DNA from: Bordetella sp. FB-8
GTDB taxonomy: Bacteria > Pseudomonadota > Gammaproteobacteria > Burkholderiales > Burkholderiaceae_B
DNA: 64,000 bases
Assembly (NCBI RefSeq): GCF_000382185.1
Contig: NZ_KB907784.1
Location: 1,150,057-1,214,056, forward strand
Direction: 5' to 3'
This document shows, one piece after another, positions 45,539 to 53,054 of this stretch. The number at the start of each line of letters is the position of its first letter. The first letter of the stretch is position 1. A program made the translations under genes and the position numbers. The notes below the pieces were generated by a model. The model did no database searches, was not told the DNA's origin, and was given only the letters and a program-made list of their open reading frames with translations.

Positions 45539-45767
45539 GACCCACCTCCGCATCGCAGGTATCCGTACTGGGCATTTCACGCTCGCTCAGTTCGTTGCCC
45601 AGGCCTTCAGCCAAGAGCGCCAGTTGTTCGAGCAGGCAAAATAGGCGGCTTCTTTCGATACGATCCTGAGTTTCGTCACCGTCGATTCTCGATTCGGCCA
45701 GGCGCGCCGCGCCGAGAAGCGAATTTCCGATGAACCAAGCCATTTCAGTGGGTGAGAGCTTATTCAT
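45531..45767 (-). CDS. Hypothetical small protein
   Basis: A 78-residue acidic, helical protein (NKLSPTEMAWFIGNSLLG, then SRLFCLLEQLALLAEGLGN). No family could be assigned. A strong AAGGAGATG ribosome site precedes the ATG, supporting real translation. It is cut off from any promoter by the IS4 transposase gene just upstream. I suspect it once followed the DUF3077-like gene now 3.6 kb away on the same strand. Confidence 0.55.
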   Translation of the reverse strand: MNKLSPTEMAWFIGNSLLGAARLAESRIDGDETQDRIERSRLFCLLEQLALLAEGLGNELSEREMPSTDTCDAEVGHE

Positions 45768-45810
45768 GACTCATCTCCTTGGCCTTTTGACGCATTCCAT
45801 TACACACAAC

Positions 45811-47145
45811 TCACTCGTCCTGAAGTTCGCGTGCGTATTTGAGTCCAGAGGCAAAATCGATCACGCGCTGTAACCCCTGCCAAAGTGTTTTCACGCCGGG
45901 TTCGCCGTCACCCTTGCGGCCAAGGAAGCCGCCGAGCATGGCGACGAGTCGAATCACCTCGTTGAGACAAGGTGGTGTCTTCGGTGGCTTCTTCTTGTGA
46001 AGGATGTACGCCGCCCGCCATTCGTCGCGCTCAAACAGAAGTTCGGCCTCCAGCTCGGGACAGGTGCGACCCAGTCGCATCAGCCGGGCGATGCGCCACG
46101 CCACCACCATAAACAACGCCAACGCCCGCTCCAGCCGCTCGACCGTGGCCAGTTGCAAGGCTTCCACGCGGCAGCCGTTCTTCAGCACGTGGAAGAACAT
46201 CTCGATTTCCCAGCGTGCGCGATACCAGTCAATCAGTTCGACCGCCGCCTCCAGGCCGTGGACCACCCGATTACTCAGCAGCCGCCATTGCACCGGTTCA
46301 ACGCCGGCGGGTGCGCCGACTTCATGAGCAATGACACAGGTCGCAGCGAGAACGCCACCTTGACCATCCGGCAACGCCACCGATTGCGCCCGCAGCTGTT
46401 GCCGCACATCGCGTGCTGCCTGTCCGGCTCGCGATGGCAAGTGGAAGCGAATCTCACCGAGCGGCTCGCTCCGCACCACCTCGTCCCACAATTTGCCGCC
46501 ATCGGGCAGACTGCGGTTATGTTGTGCGCGAATCAACCAGTCCGCCGGATGGCCCAGTTCCCGAGCCTTGACCATCAACGCCATGATGTCTGATTCGCGA
46601 TCAGCCACGTAGACCAAACGCGTTTGCGGCAGCGCGTCCGCCTGTTCGGCCACGCGTTCATAGCCTTCAATCCAGCGCGTACTTTCCTTGATGTCACTGC
46701 GCTCGCCGTCCGCGTCTTTGGGTGTGCGTGCCCACATGTATGCATCAAGGACGCCCAGCGGCTCGCGGGCCGGCGTGACCGCATAGGTCGGATGCAGGTA
46801 CATGCCGCGTTGCGCTTCGTACGATAGCGGCCCCAAACCATTTATCGCTTGTCCGTTAAAATCCAATTCCGTCGTGTCCTGGATACACAACACGACCGGC
46901 TCAGTGCGCATCCGCTCACGCGCGCATTGCCAATGCGGCGCAAGGATATCGCTCCACGCTAACTCCTCTTGCGCTAGAAAGCGGTAGGCCGCCGCCGTTT
47001 CCGCCCAACCGCCGCACGCACCGGGAATGCTCGCCGTAGGCTTCTCCGCCAATCGCTCCGCCAGCCGCACCGCCCGTTTGTTCAAGCGCTGATCACCCAG
47101 GTCAATATCCTTGAATTCTTTCGCCGCCCAGCTCATGGTTGTCAC
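45811..47145 (-). CDS. IS4-family transposase (Tn5-like)
   Basis: A 444-residue, apparently full-length DDE transposase of the IS4/IS50 group. The first Asp lies in VVLCIQDTTELDF, the second in LVYVADRESDIMALM, and the Glu in the YRARWEIEMFFHVLKNG signature (Y-(2)-R-(3)-E-(6)-K). The N-terminal WAAKEFKDIDLGDQRLNKR is the Tn5-type DNA-binding segment. Terminal inverted repeats could not be set with confidence; the element probably runs from about 45785 to 47180. Confidence 0.9.
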   Translation of the reverse strand: MTTMSWAAKEFKDIDLGDQRLNKRAVRLAERLAEKPTASIPGACGGWAETAAAYRFLAQEELAWSDILAPHWQCARERMRTEPVVLCIQDTTELDFNGQAINGLGPLSYEAQRGMYLHPTYAVTPAREPLGVLDAYMWARTPKDADGERSDIKESTRWIEGYERVAEQADALPQTRLVYVADRESDIMALMVKARELGHPADWLIRAQHNRSLPDGGKLWDEVVRSEPLGEIRFHLPSRAGQAARDVRQQLRAQSVALPDGQGGVLAATCVIAHEVGAPAGVEPVQWRLLSNRVVHGLEAAVELIDWYRARWEIEMFFHVLKNGCRVEALQLATVERLERALALFMVVAWRIARLMRLGRTCPELEAELLFERDEWRAAYILHKKKPPKTPPCLNEVIRLVAMLGGFLGRKGDGEPGVKTLWQGLQRVIDFASGLKYARELQDE

Positions 47146-47243
47146 ATCGAATCCTTGTCAGGCCGGCATCTTACGGCGACTGACCCTGCCTCGATTTCAC
47201 GTACATCAAGAAGTTGTTAACTTCAAAGGTACGGAGAATCGAG

Positions 47244-47564
47244 ATGAAAGAAGGCAGGCTGCCCAAGAGGCAGTACACAGAGCAATTCAAGGCAGAGGCT
47301 GTCAGGCTCGCGGCCTCGGTGGGCGGGCACGAAGCGGCACGGCGCCTTGGCGTGCCGGTGGCCACGCTGGGAAACTGGTCAAGGCGGAGCGTTGCCTCGG
47401 CCAGCACCGGCGTAGGGGCAGTCGCGGGGGAGGCGCCTACCCGTCGCCCCATCAGTGAGTTGGAGGCGGAGAACAGCCGCCTGCGCCGGGAATTGGCCGA
47501 AGCGAAGCTGGATGTAGAAATCCTGCGAAAAGCGACGGCGTACTTCGCCAAAGTGTCGCGATGA
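47244..47564 (+). CDS. IS3-family transposase OrfA
   Basis: A 106-residue DNA-binding protein with a helix-turn-helix (YTEQFKAEAVRLAASVGG, AARRLGVPVATLGNWS) and a C-terminal leucine-zipper-like coiled coil (ELEAENSRLRRELAEAKLD). It is coupled to orfB through an ATGA overlap and not through the usual -1 frameshift window. The start at 47244 follows a GGAG ribosome site. Confidence 0.88.
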   Translation: MKEGRLPKRQYTEQFKAEAVRLAASVGGHEAARRLGVPVATLGNWSRRSVASASTGVGAVAGEAPTRRPISELEAENSRLRRELAEAKLDVEILRKATAYFAKVSR

Positions 47565-48424
47565 AGTACGCCTGGATCGACAAACATCGCGACCAGTACC
47601 CTGTTAGCCGGTTGTGCCGCGTGCTGGGTGTCTCGCGCAGCGGCTACTGCCAATGGCGCGTGCGCCCGCCCAGCAAGAGGGCGTTGGCCAATCAGGCCCT
47701 GGATGCCAAGGTGGCCGCTCTCCACCAGGCCAGCCGCCGCAGCTACGGACGTCCTCGAATCGTGCAAAGACTGCGCCAGCAGGGCCAGATCGTCGGTGCC
47801 GAGCGGGTTCGCAAAAGCCTGCGGCGCCAAGGGCTGCGGCCGGTGTACAGAAGGCCGTTCGTGGTGACTACCGACTCGGCCCACCGCCTGCCGGTGGCGC
47901 CGAACCTGCTGGATCGACGTTTCGATGGCTGGCAGCCCGACCAAGCCTGGGTGGCCGACATCACGTATGTGCCCACCGGCGAGGGCTGGCTGTATCTTGC
48001 GGCAGTGATGGACTTGGCAGGCCGGCGGATCGTGGGGTGGTCGATGTCCGAGGCCATCGATGCGGGCTTGGTATGCGCCGCGCTGCAATCGGCCTGGTGG
48101 CAACGCAAGCCCGAAAAGGGTCTGCTCGTACATACCGATCGCGGATCGCAGTATGCCAGCGGGCGCTACCGAGCGTTGGCGGCCGGCCTGGGCATCACGA
48201 TGTCTATGAGCCGCAGGGCCAATGCTTGGGACAACGCACCGATGGAGAGTTTCTTCAAGACGCTGAAGGTCGAACGTGTCTACCAGGTACGCTACGAAAC
48301 GCGGGCGCAGGCGCGGCTAGACATCGTCGACTGGATCGAGGGCTGGTACAACCGCCAGCGCCTGCACTCGGCCAACGGCTTCCTCGCCCCTGTCGCATGG
48401 GAGAATGCCCGTTCGGCTGCATGA
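47561..48424 (+). CDS. IS3-family transposase OrfB, intact
   Basis: A 287-residue integrase-like catalytic subunit. The DDE triad is visible: Asp in WVADITYVPT, Asp in LVHTDRGSQYAS, Glu in APMESFFKTLKVE. The N-terminal HTH_21 region (RRSYGRPRIVQRLRQQG) is present. The frame is uninterrupted, so this copy may be active. Confidence 0.92.
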   Translation: MKYAWIDKHRDQYPVSRLCRVLGVSRSGYCQWRVRPPSKRALANQALDAKVAALHQASRRSYGRPRIVQRLRQQGQIVGAERVRKSLRRQGLRPVYRRPFVVTTDSAHRLPVAPNLLDRRFDGWQPDQAWVADITYVPTGEGWLYLAAVMDLAGRRIVGWSMSEAIDAGLVCAALQSAWWQRKPEKGLLVHTDRGSQYASGRYRALAAGLGITMSMSRRANAWDNAPMESFFKTLKVERVYQVRYETRAQARLDIVDWIEGWYNRQRLHSANGFLAPVAWENARSAA

Positions 48425-48451
48425 CTTGATGTACGTGGAAACGAGACAGGG

Positions 48452-49021
48452 TCAGTCATAGAGGGCTTGCTCCAAGGCATCAAGCACGAAGTCGGTTGTC
48501 ATGGAAGTGCTCACGCGCCAGCCGACGATGCGCCGGGCGTAGACATCGATGACGAAGGCCACGTACAGCCAGCCTTGCCAGGTCGAGACATAGGTGAAGT
48601 CCGAGACCCAGAGCTGATTGGGTCGATCGGCCCAGAACTGACGGTTCACCCGATCGAGCGGGCGCACGGCTGTTTCATCGGGCACCGTGGTGCGCACCCG
48701 CTTGCCGCGCCGTACGCCTTGCAGACACTGGGCATGCATCAGACGTTCGACCGTGCAGCGGGCCACCACAATACCTTCGCGGTTCAGCTGCCGCCAGACC
48801 TTGTCCGCGCCGTACACCCGCAGGTTTTCCTGCCAAACCCGATGGACCTGGGGCTTGAGATGGTCATCGCGTTGGGCGCGGGCGCTGCGCAGCGACGGAT
48901 CGCGCTGGCGGGCAGCATGGCGCCGGTAAGCGGACGGGGCAACCTGCAAAACCTTGCAGATCGGCTCGACCCCGTAAGCATCGCGGTGCCGGTCGATATA
49001 GGCGTTTACAGCTTGAACTTG
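48452..49021 (-). pseudogene. IS3-family transposase OrfB, 3' truncated
   Basis: The N-terminal two thirds of an Orf[20 protein letters not shown], then the first catalytic Asp in LWVSDFTYVSTWQGW, ending at VLDALEQALYD. The second Asp (HSDRGSQY) and Glu regions are gone. The stop codon TGA comes from the terminus of the adjoining IS3 element. OrfB would normally be produced by frameshifting from the overlapping orfA. Confidence 0.85.
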
Positions 49022-49385
49022 CGGTCGAGCTCCGCCTGCGCGAAAAAAGCGCTGGCCGTGCGCAAGATATCGTTGGCTCGGCGCAGCTCTTTGTTCTCGC
49101 GCTGCAACCGCTTGAGCTCGTCGCGTTCGCTGCTTGTCAGCCCTTCGCGCTTGCCATTGTCGATCTCCTGGCGCTTGACCCAGGTCAGCAGGGTCTGCGA
49201 TGAACAGCCAATCTTCGGCGCGATCGACTCGACCGCCAGCCACAGCGATGGGTAGTCCGCACGGTGCTCCTGCACCAGGCGCACCGCCCGTTCACGCACT
49301 TCCGGGGAAAACTTGCTCGTATTGCTCTTGCTCATGGCTCTATTCTCTCAAGAGTTAGAGCCTCCGCAAAACCCGGGGCGGTTCA
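48455..49385 (-). mobile_element. Truncated IS3-family (IS51-like) element
   Basis: One end is TGAACCGCCCCGGGTTTTG (minus strand from 49385), a typical IS51-group terminus. The other end is missing: the element stops where the intact IS3 element begins (48454). The rest of its orfB is not found on the far side of that element, so a deletion accompanied or followed the insertion. Confidence 0.8.
49006..49335 (-). CDS. IS3-family transposase OrfA (of the truncated element)
   Basis: A 109-residue helix-turn-helix protein ([34 protein letters not shown]) with a coiled coil ([20 protein letters not shown]). Complete, but its partner OrfB is truncated, so the element cannot move by itself. OrfA could still bind related IS ends. 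Confidence 0.85.
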   Translation of the reverse strand: MSKSNTSKFSPEVRERAVRLVQEHRADYPSLWLAVESIAPKIGCSSQTLLTWVKRQEIDNGKREGLTSSERDELKRLQRENKELRRANDILRTASAFFAQAELDRKFKL

Positions 49386-49606
49386 GCCTGCGCCATCTCG
49401 AGCAGATAGACCGTGGCCCAGGCTTTCGAGGTATCGGCAGCGCGAGCAGTCTCCAGCGCAACCTCCAAGGCCGAAAGCAAAATGCAATGGACCTGATTCA
49501 AGACGTCTTCTACCGACGCGCCAGCCCTGACGCTGAAAAGATGGTCACCTTTTGATCCGAGAGGAAAGAAAGATTGCGCAGACGTGCGCGAGTGATGGTT
49601 AGCCAT
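49355..49606 (-). CDS. DUF3077-like small protein, 3' end replaced by an IS3 end
   Basis: An 83-residue protein: FFPLGSKGDHLFSVRAGAS, then EDVLNQVHCILLSALEVA and KAWATVYLLEMAQA, which is the pattern of DUF3077-type proteins common in Pseudomonas and Burkholderiales islands. From EPPRVLRRL onward the residues are encoded by the IS3 terminus, so the natural C-terminus is lost. A perfect AAGGAGG ribosome site lies 5 bases before the ATG. A structured RNA leader precedes it. Function unknown. Confidence 0.65.
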   Translation of the reverse strand: MANHHSRTSAQSFFPLGSKGDHLFSVRAGASVEDVLNQVHCILLSALEVALETARAADTSKAWATVYLLEMAQAEPPRVLRRL

Positions 49607-49639
49607 GATGGCCTCCTTGAGTAGCGTTGAAGCTGTTCC

Positions 49640-49745
49640 CGCTGTCAAACGGGTGGGCAGCAGACGGCGGGTTGACAGACCGGCACTCAAGGAAACCGGC
49701 AGCCCGAAGGCTCCCACCGCTGCCGCCCATAGAAGGCGTGCATCG
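49640..49745 (-). ncRNA. C4/P4-immunity-like structured RNA leader (candidate)
   Basis: On the minus strand the run CGCCTTCTATGGGCGGC, an AGCC-TTCG-GGCT tetraloop hairpin (49701-49712), a TGCCGGTTTCCTTGAG block repeated as TGCCGGTC, and a CTGTCAA...TTGACAG stem appear in this order before a strong ribosome site. This order resembles the C4/CI antisense RNA leaders of P1/P4-like phages and similar leaders in front of small island genes. Recognition is from memory of the pattern; no covariance search was run. Confidence 0.5.
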
Positions 49746-49756
49746 GCTACGGACGT

Positions 49757-49787
49757 AAAAAATCCGCCGGGTGGCGGAACGTCCGCC
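49757..49787 (-). promoter_or_regulatory. Attenuator: mutually exclusive terminator and antiterminator hairpins
   Basis: Minus-strand order is GGCGGA-CGT-TCCGCC-ACCC-GGCGGA-TTTTTT. The middle TCCGCC can pair with the first GGCGGA (antiterminator) or with the second (terminator stem followed by six T). It lies upstream of the C4-like RNA and the DUF3077-like gene, so transcription into that operon is probably conditional. Confidence 0.65.
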
Positions 49788-49884
49788 TTGAGTATTTCTG
49801 GCTGTCAAACCAGGCCCACGATGTTTCGCGGGCGAGTCAAAATTATGCGACTGGACGCGACGTGCGTCAATATCTAAGTGCTTA

Positions 49885-49890
49885 TATAAT
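49885..49890 (+). promoter_or_regulatory. -10 element of the HigB/HigA-type operon
   Basis: A perfect TATAAT ends 7 bases before the toxin ATG at 49898, so transcription would start at or next to the start codon. No good -35 is visible. This suggests a leaderless toxin mRNA. Confidence 0.5.
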
Positions 49891-49897
49891 CATTTGC

Positions 49898-50212
49898 ATG
49901 AAACCCCTCCGCTTCATTGGCTCCGCGCAGGACGATTTGCGTAACTTCCCTGCTGAGGCTCGGCGCCATGCCGGATTTGAGTTGGATGCCATACAGCGCG
50001 GGTTGATGCCCTCGGACTTCAAACCGCTGGTAACCGTCGGGCCCGGGGCCTATGAAGTGCGCATCCACGTTGAAGGGGAGTGGCGCGTGGTCTACGTGGC
50101 GAAGTTCGAGGATGCAGTGTACGTACTGCACGCTTTCCAGAAAAAGACACAGAAGCCCCCCAAGACGGACATTGAGATTGCAGCGCGCCGCTACCGGCAA
50201 ATCGGAGGTTGA
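49898..50212 (+). CDS. HigB/Gp49-type RelE-superfamily toxin
   Basis: A 104-residue protein starting MKPLRFIGSAQDDLRNFP, with YEVRIHVEGEWRVVYVAKFE and the conserved VLHAFQKKTQKPP, which is diagnostic of phage-derived Gp49/HigB-like toxins (mRNA interferases). It precedes an XRE antitoxin gene, the reversed toxin-first order typical of higBA. It sits in the IS-rich island. There is no leader ribosome site, in keeping with the close -10 box. Confidence 0.85.
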   Translation: MKPLRFIGSAQDDLRNFPAEARRHAGFELDAIQRGLMPSDFKPLVTVGPGAYEVRIHVEGEWRVVYVAKFEDAVYVLHAFQKKTQKPPKTDIEIAARRYRQIGG

Positions 50213-50215
50213 GCT

Positions 50216-50503
50216 ATGAATGAAACCATCATCGAATCGAGCGGCAACGTGTTTACCGATCTCGGCTTTTCCAGCGAAGAGGCTACGCTGCTCAAGCTGC
50301 GTGCGGACCTCATGGCATCGCTGCGCGAGACGATCGAGGCGCGTGGCTGGACGCAAGCACAGGCAGCGACAGTATTGGGCATCGGTCAGCCGCGCGTATC
50401 CGACCTGGTGCGCGGCAAATGGGACAAGTTCAGCCTCGATATGTTGATGGCTCTTGCGGTCAGGGCCGGAATGCATCCACGCTTGGCGCTCGAAGCCGCA
50501 TAA
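50216..50503 (+). CDS. XRE-family antitoxin (HigA-like)
   Basis: A 95-residue DNA-binding protein with a Cro/XRE helix-turn-helix (RGWTQAQAATVLGIGQPRVSD) and a short N-terminal extension ending FSSEEATLLKLRADL, typical of the antitoxins paired with Gp49 toxins. It follows the toxin by 3 bases and has a CGGAGG ribosome site inside the toxin end. It should neutralise the toxin and autoregulate. Confidence 0.87.
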   Translation: MNETIIESSGNVFTDLGFSSEEATLLKLRADLMASLRETIEARGWTQAQAATVLGIGQPRVSDLVRGKWDKFSLDMLMALAVRAGMHPRLALEAA

Positions 50504-50690
50504 CACAAGGCCGGCGGCATGCGCGGAAAGTAGAGCCTATGAGCTATCTCTTTTAAACGTAGGGGACTCGCCGCAACTAAGCCGAAGACAAGGGGCACGG
50601 ACTGCAGCCGTTCGACCAGACTTAGAATTTATCCGTAAATAGGTAAAATGCCGAACTGAGCCGCATTGGGCGCGGCGATGGATCGACATT

Positions 50691-51179
50691 TTGGCCAAAC
50701 GTGTTGAGTCGTGGGTGGTGACCGATGAGTTCTGGCGGCGGGTGGAGCCGTTGATTCCTGCGCGCTCGGCCGCAGACAAGATCTATGTACGCAAGCCAGG
50801 GGCTGGCCGGCCACCCAAGCCGGCTCGGCTGGTGTTCGAGGCGATCGTCTACGTGCTGCGCACGGGCTGCCAGTGGAAAGCGCTACCCAAGGAGCGCTTC
50901 GGCAGTGCAAGCGCCATCCACAAGCGATTCCTTGAGTGGGAGGCCGCGGGATTTTTCCAAGCCCTGTGGAAGGCGGGCCTGGCCGAGTACGACCAGATGC
51001 AGGGCATTGCCTGGCGCTGGCAGAGTGTCGACGGCGCGATGATGAAAGCGCCGCTAGCGCAGCAAGCCGTCGGCCCCAACCCGACCGATCGGGGAAAAAA
51101 AAGGCAGCAAGCGCCACCTGTTGGTGGACGGCCGTGGTGTCCCGTTGTCGCTCGTCGTGACCGGGGCGAACGTCCATGA
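50691..51179 (+). CDS. IS5-family transposase, N-terminal frame (OrfA)
   Basis: Encodes the N-terminal part of an IS5/IS427-type DDE transposase: WVVTDEFWRRVEPLIP, GAGRPPKPARLVFEAIVYVL, TGCQWKALP and the first catalytic Asp in SVDGAMMKAP. The reading frame goes out of phase at an A8 run (51095-51102) after NPTDRGKK; beyond it the residues are nonsense up to the stop at 51179. The frame begins with TTG at 50691; a later start is possible. Confidence 0.8.
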   Translation: MAKRVESWVVTDEFWRRVEPLIPARSAADKIYVRKPGAGRPPKPARLVFEAIVYVLRTGCQWKALPKERFGSASAIHKRFLEWEAAGFFQALWKAGLAEYDQMQGIAWRWQSVDGAMMKAPLAQQAVGPNPTDRGKKRQQAPPVGGRPWCPVVARRDRGERP

Positions 51180-51549
51180 CTGCAAGCGGCTTGACGAGGT
51201 GCTCACCACCATCGTCGTCAGGCGCAAGGGGCCGCCGCATCGGCGAAACAAGCATCTGTGCGCCGACGCGGGCTACCGTGGGGCCGAGCACCTTCGCACT
51301 ATCGAGCGCAACGGCTACATCCCTCATGTCGTCGGTCGACGTACCGAAGCCGACATCAAGCAGCACGATCCGACCAAGAAGGCACGGCGCTGGGTCGTCG
51401 AGGTCTGCCATAGCTGGTTCAATCGCTTCCGCAAGCTGCTCGTGCGCTACGAGAAACTCGAGCGTAGCTTCGTCGCCCTCAACCACCTTGCCGCGGCAAT
51501 CATCGCCTTTCGCAAAGTACCTGCCAGCGTCAATATAATTTACGGATAA
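51121..51549 (+). CDS. IS5-family transposase, C-terminal frame (OrfB)
   Basis: Carries the catalytic core: VDGRGVPLSLVVTGANVHD, the second Asp in LCADAGYRG, and the Glu near RYEKLERSFVAL. In phase with OrfA only after a +1 shift (or loss of one A from the A8 run near 51095). In the IS427 group two-frame transposases joined by slippage are common, so this may be programmed and not a mutation. Its real entry point is the A-run; the ATG at 51121 is nominal. Confidence 0.8.
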   Translation: MVDGRGVPLSLVVTGANVHDCKRLDEVLTTIVVRRKGPPHRRNKHLCADAGYRGAEHLRTIERNGYIPHVVGRRTEADIKQHDPTKKARRWVVEVCHSWFNRFRKLLVRYEKLERSFVALNHLAAAIIAFRKVPASVNIIYG

Positions 51550-51689
51550 GTTCTTAGATGGCGCCTACCGCCAGCACCGGCACGTCAATTGCCTCGGTGC
51601 CATCGAACGAGTGCGCTGCAACGCACAGTATTGCCCACTGCGACATTCTATAATTCAATATCAGCGATTCAATCCTAAATTTTAGATAA

Positions 51690-52625
51690 ATGAACCTCTC
51701 AACGCCGTGTCGTATTGCTGTTCTGATTCCATGTCTGAATGAAGCTCAAACCATTACGGACGTTGTCAGCGACTTTCAACGTGTGCTACCCGATGCATTG
51801 ATATACGTGTTTGATAACAATTCGACTGACGACACTGTCAAATGCGCGCGTGAAGCTGGTGCGATGATTCGAGAGGTGCGTCTGCGAGGCAAGGGGAACG
51901 TGATTCGCCGCATGTTCGCCGATGTTGAGGCGGACATTTACGTCATGGTTGACGGTGATGGCACCTACGCTGCTGAAGCGGCGGTGCAGATGATCGAGAA
52001 ACTGCGAACTGAAGGACTCGATATGGTCGTCGGAGCGCGGAAAAGCGAAGAGCAGGCCGCTTATCGATTCGGGCATCAGTTCGGCAACATCTTACTTACT
52101 CGATGCGTCGCATCGGTGTTTGGCGACACGTTCACAGATATGCTCTCGGGTTACCGTGTATTCTCCCGGCGCTACGTCAAGTCATTCCCCGCACATGCAT
52201 CTGGCTTCGAGACAGAAACTGAGCTGACCGTGCATGCCCTGGAACTACGAATGCCCGTGGGGGAAATCACTACCGTCTACAAGGCGCGTCCCGAAGGATC
52301 CGCCAGTAAGCTCAATACCTATCGCGATGGATTCCGTATCCTCGTCATGATCGCCAGGCTTTTCAGAACTGAGAAACCATTGACGTTTTTTTCGTTGGGC
52401 GCGGCAATCTGTGCGCTGTTTTCTATCGTACTTGCTATTCCATTGTTCGTTACCTATCTCCAAATTGGACTTGTTCCGCGATATCCAACAGCCATGTTGT
52501 GTGCCGCGCTTATGTTGCTCGGCATGTTGTTTCTTGTCTGTGGCTTGATTCTTGATACCGTGACCCGCGGTCGCATCGAGGCGAAACAGCTTGCCTATTT
52601 AATGATTCCTGGGCCTGGTTCTTGA
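51690..52625 (+). CDS. gtrB: GtrB-like polyprenyl-phosphate glycosyltransferase (GT2)
   Basis: A 311-residue GT2 enzyme of the dolichol-phosphate-mannose synthase/GtrB type. The N-terminal catalytic domain has AVLIPCLNEAQTI, FDNNSTDDTV and MVDGDGTY (DxD-like metal site), then DMLSGYRVFSRRYVKSFP; two C-terminal membrane helices (about residues 230-295) anchor it. It should load a sugar onto undecaprenyl phosphate. GtrA and a large membrane transferase gene follow, so this is the classic O-antigen modification trio. Codon use is less GC-rich than in neighbouring core genes, which suggests transfer. Confidence 0.85.
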   Translation: MNLSTPCRIAVLIPCLNEAQTITDVVSDFQRVLPDALIYVFDNNSTDDTVKCAREAGAMIREVRLRGKGNVIRRMFADVEADIYVMVDGDGTYAAEAAVQMIEKLRTEGLDMVVGARKSEEQAAYRFGHQFGNILLTRCVASVFGDTFTDMLSGYRVFSRRYVKSFPAHASGFETETELTVHALELRMPVGEITTVYKARPEGSASKLNTYRDGFRILVMIARLFRTEKPLTFFSLGAAICALFSIVLAIPLFVTYLQIGLVPRYPTAMLCAALMLLGMLFLVCGLILDTVTRGRIEAKQLAYLMIPGPGS

Positions 52626-53011
52626 TGATCAACAGGCAGTTTGCGCTGTTTGCGATTGCAGGAGCAATTGGCTTTTTAGTGGATGTCGCGGTGCTCTACG
52701 CGGCGCTCGCCTGTGGATTCAATTTTTTTTCGGGAAGAGGATTGTCCTTTCTTGCTGCAGTCTGGACAACCTGGGTCATCAATCGTCGCCATGCGTTTCG
52801 CCAGCAAGCCGCGAAATCAATTTTTGCCGAATGGTGGCGCTACTTTTGTTCGATGCTTGGTGGCGCAAGCGTCAACTATGTGACCTACTCACTTATCGTC
52901 ATCCACCTTCACAACGGACGCTTTGTACCTCTCATTGGGGTGGCGTTCGGATCTATCGCGGGAATATTCGTGAATTTTTTCGCGGCGAAGCACTGGGTGT
53001 TCAGGCGATAA
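52625..53011 (+). CDS. gtrA: GtrA-like membrane protein (putative lipid-linked sugar flippase)
   Basis: A 128-residue protein with four hydrophobic helices (FALFAIAGAIGFLVDVAVLY, LSFLAAVWTTWVINRRHAF, VNYVTYSLIVIHL, IAGIFVNFFAAKHWVF) that match the GtrA family, proposed to flip polyprenyl-phosphate-sugars across the inner membrane. The start ATG shares its A with the gtrB stop (TGATG). Confidence 0.88.
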   Translation: MINRQFALFAIAGAIGFLVDVAVLYAALACGFNFFSGRGLSFLAAVWTTWVINRRHAFRQQAAKSIFAEWWRYFCSMLGGASVNYVTYSLIVIHLHNGRFVPLIGVAFGSIAGIFVNFFAAKHWVFRR

Positions 53012-53054
53012 GCAAAATCTTCATTCATATCGACGATATAACCAAGTCTGATAA

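Larger units (their letters stand above)
47178..48457. mobile_element. Complete IS3-family insertion sequence
   Basis: Terminal inverted repeats of about 33 bases (47178-47210 and 48425-48457) start GACTGACCCTG and end CACGTACATCAAG, with a few mismatches. They enclose orfA and orfB, both intact. No matching 3-4 base target duplication is seen, so the surroundings have been rearranged since insertion. Confidence 0.85.
50625..51553. mobile_element. IS5-family (IS427-like) insertion sequence
   Basis: Ends GAATTTATCCGTAAAT and, inverted, GAACTTATCCGTAAAT (15 of 16 bases equal), flanked on both sides by a TTA target duplication (50622-50624 and 51554-51556). Length 929 bases. It carries one transposase split over two frames. 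Confidence 0.9.

Noticed and set aside
51557..51689. Possible gene remnant between the IS5 element and gtrB
   Set aside because: An open stretch of about 25 codons (GAYRQHRHVNCLGAIERV) has no recognisable family and no ribosome site; best treated as promoter region of the gtr cassette.
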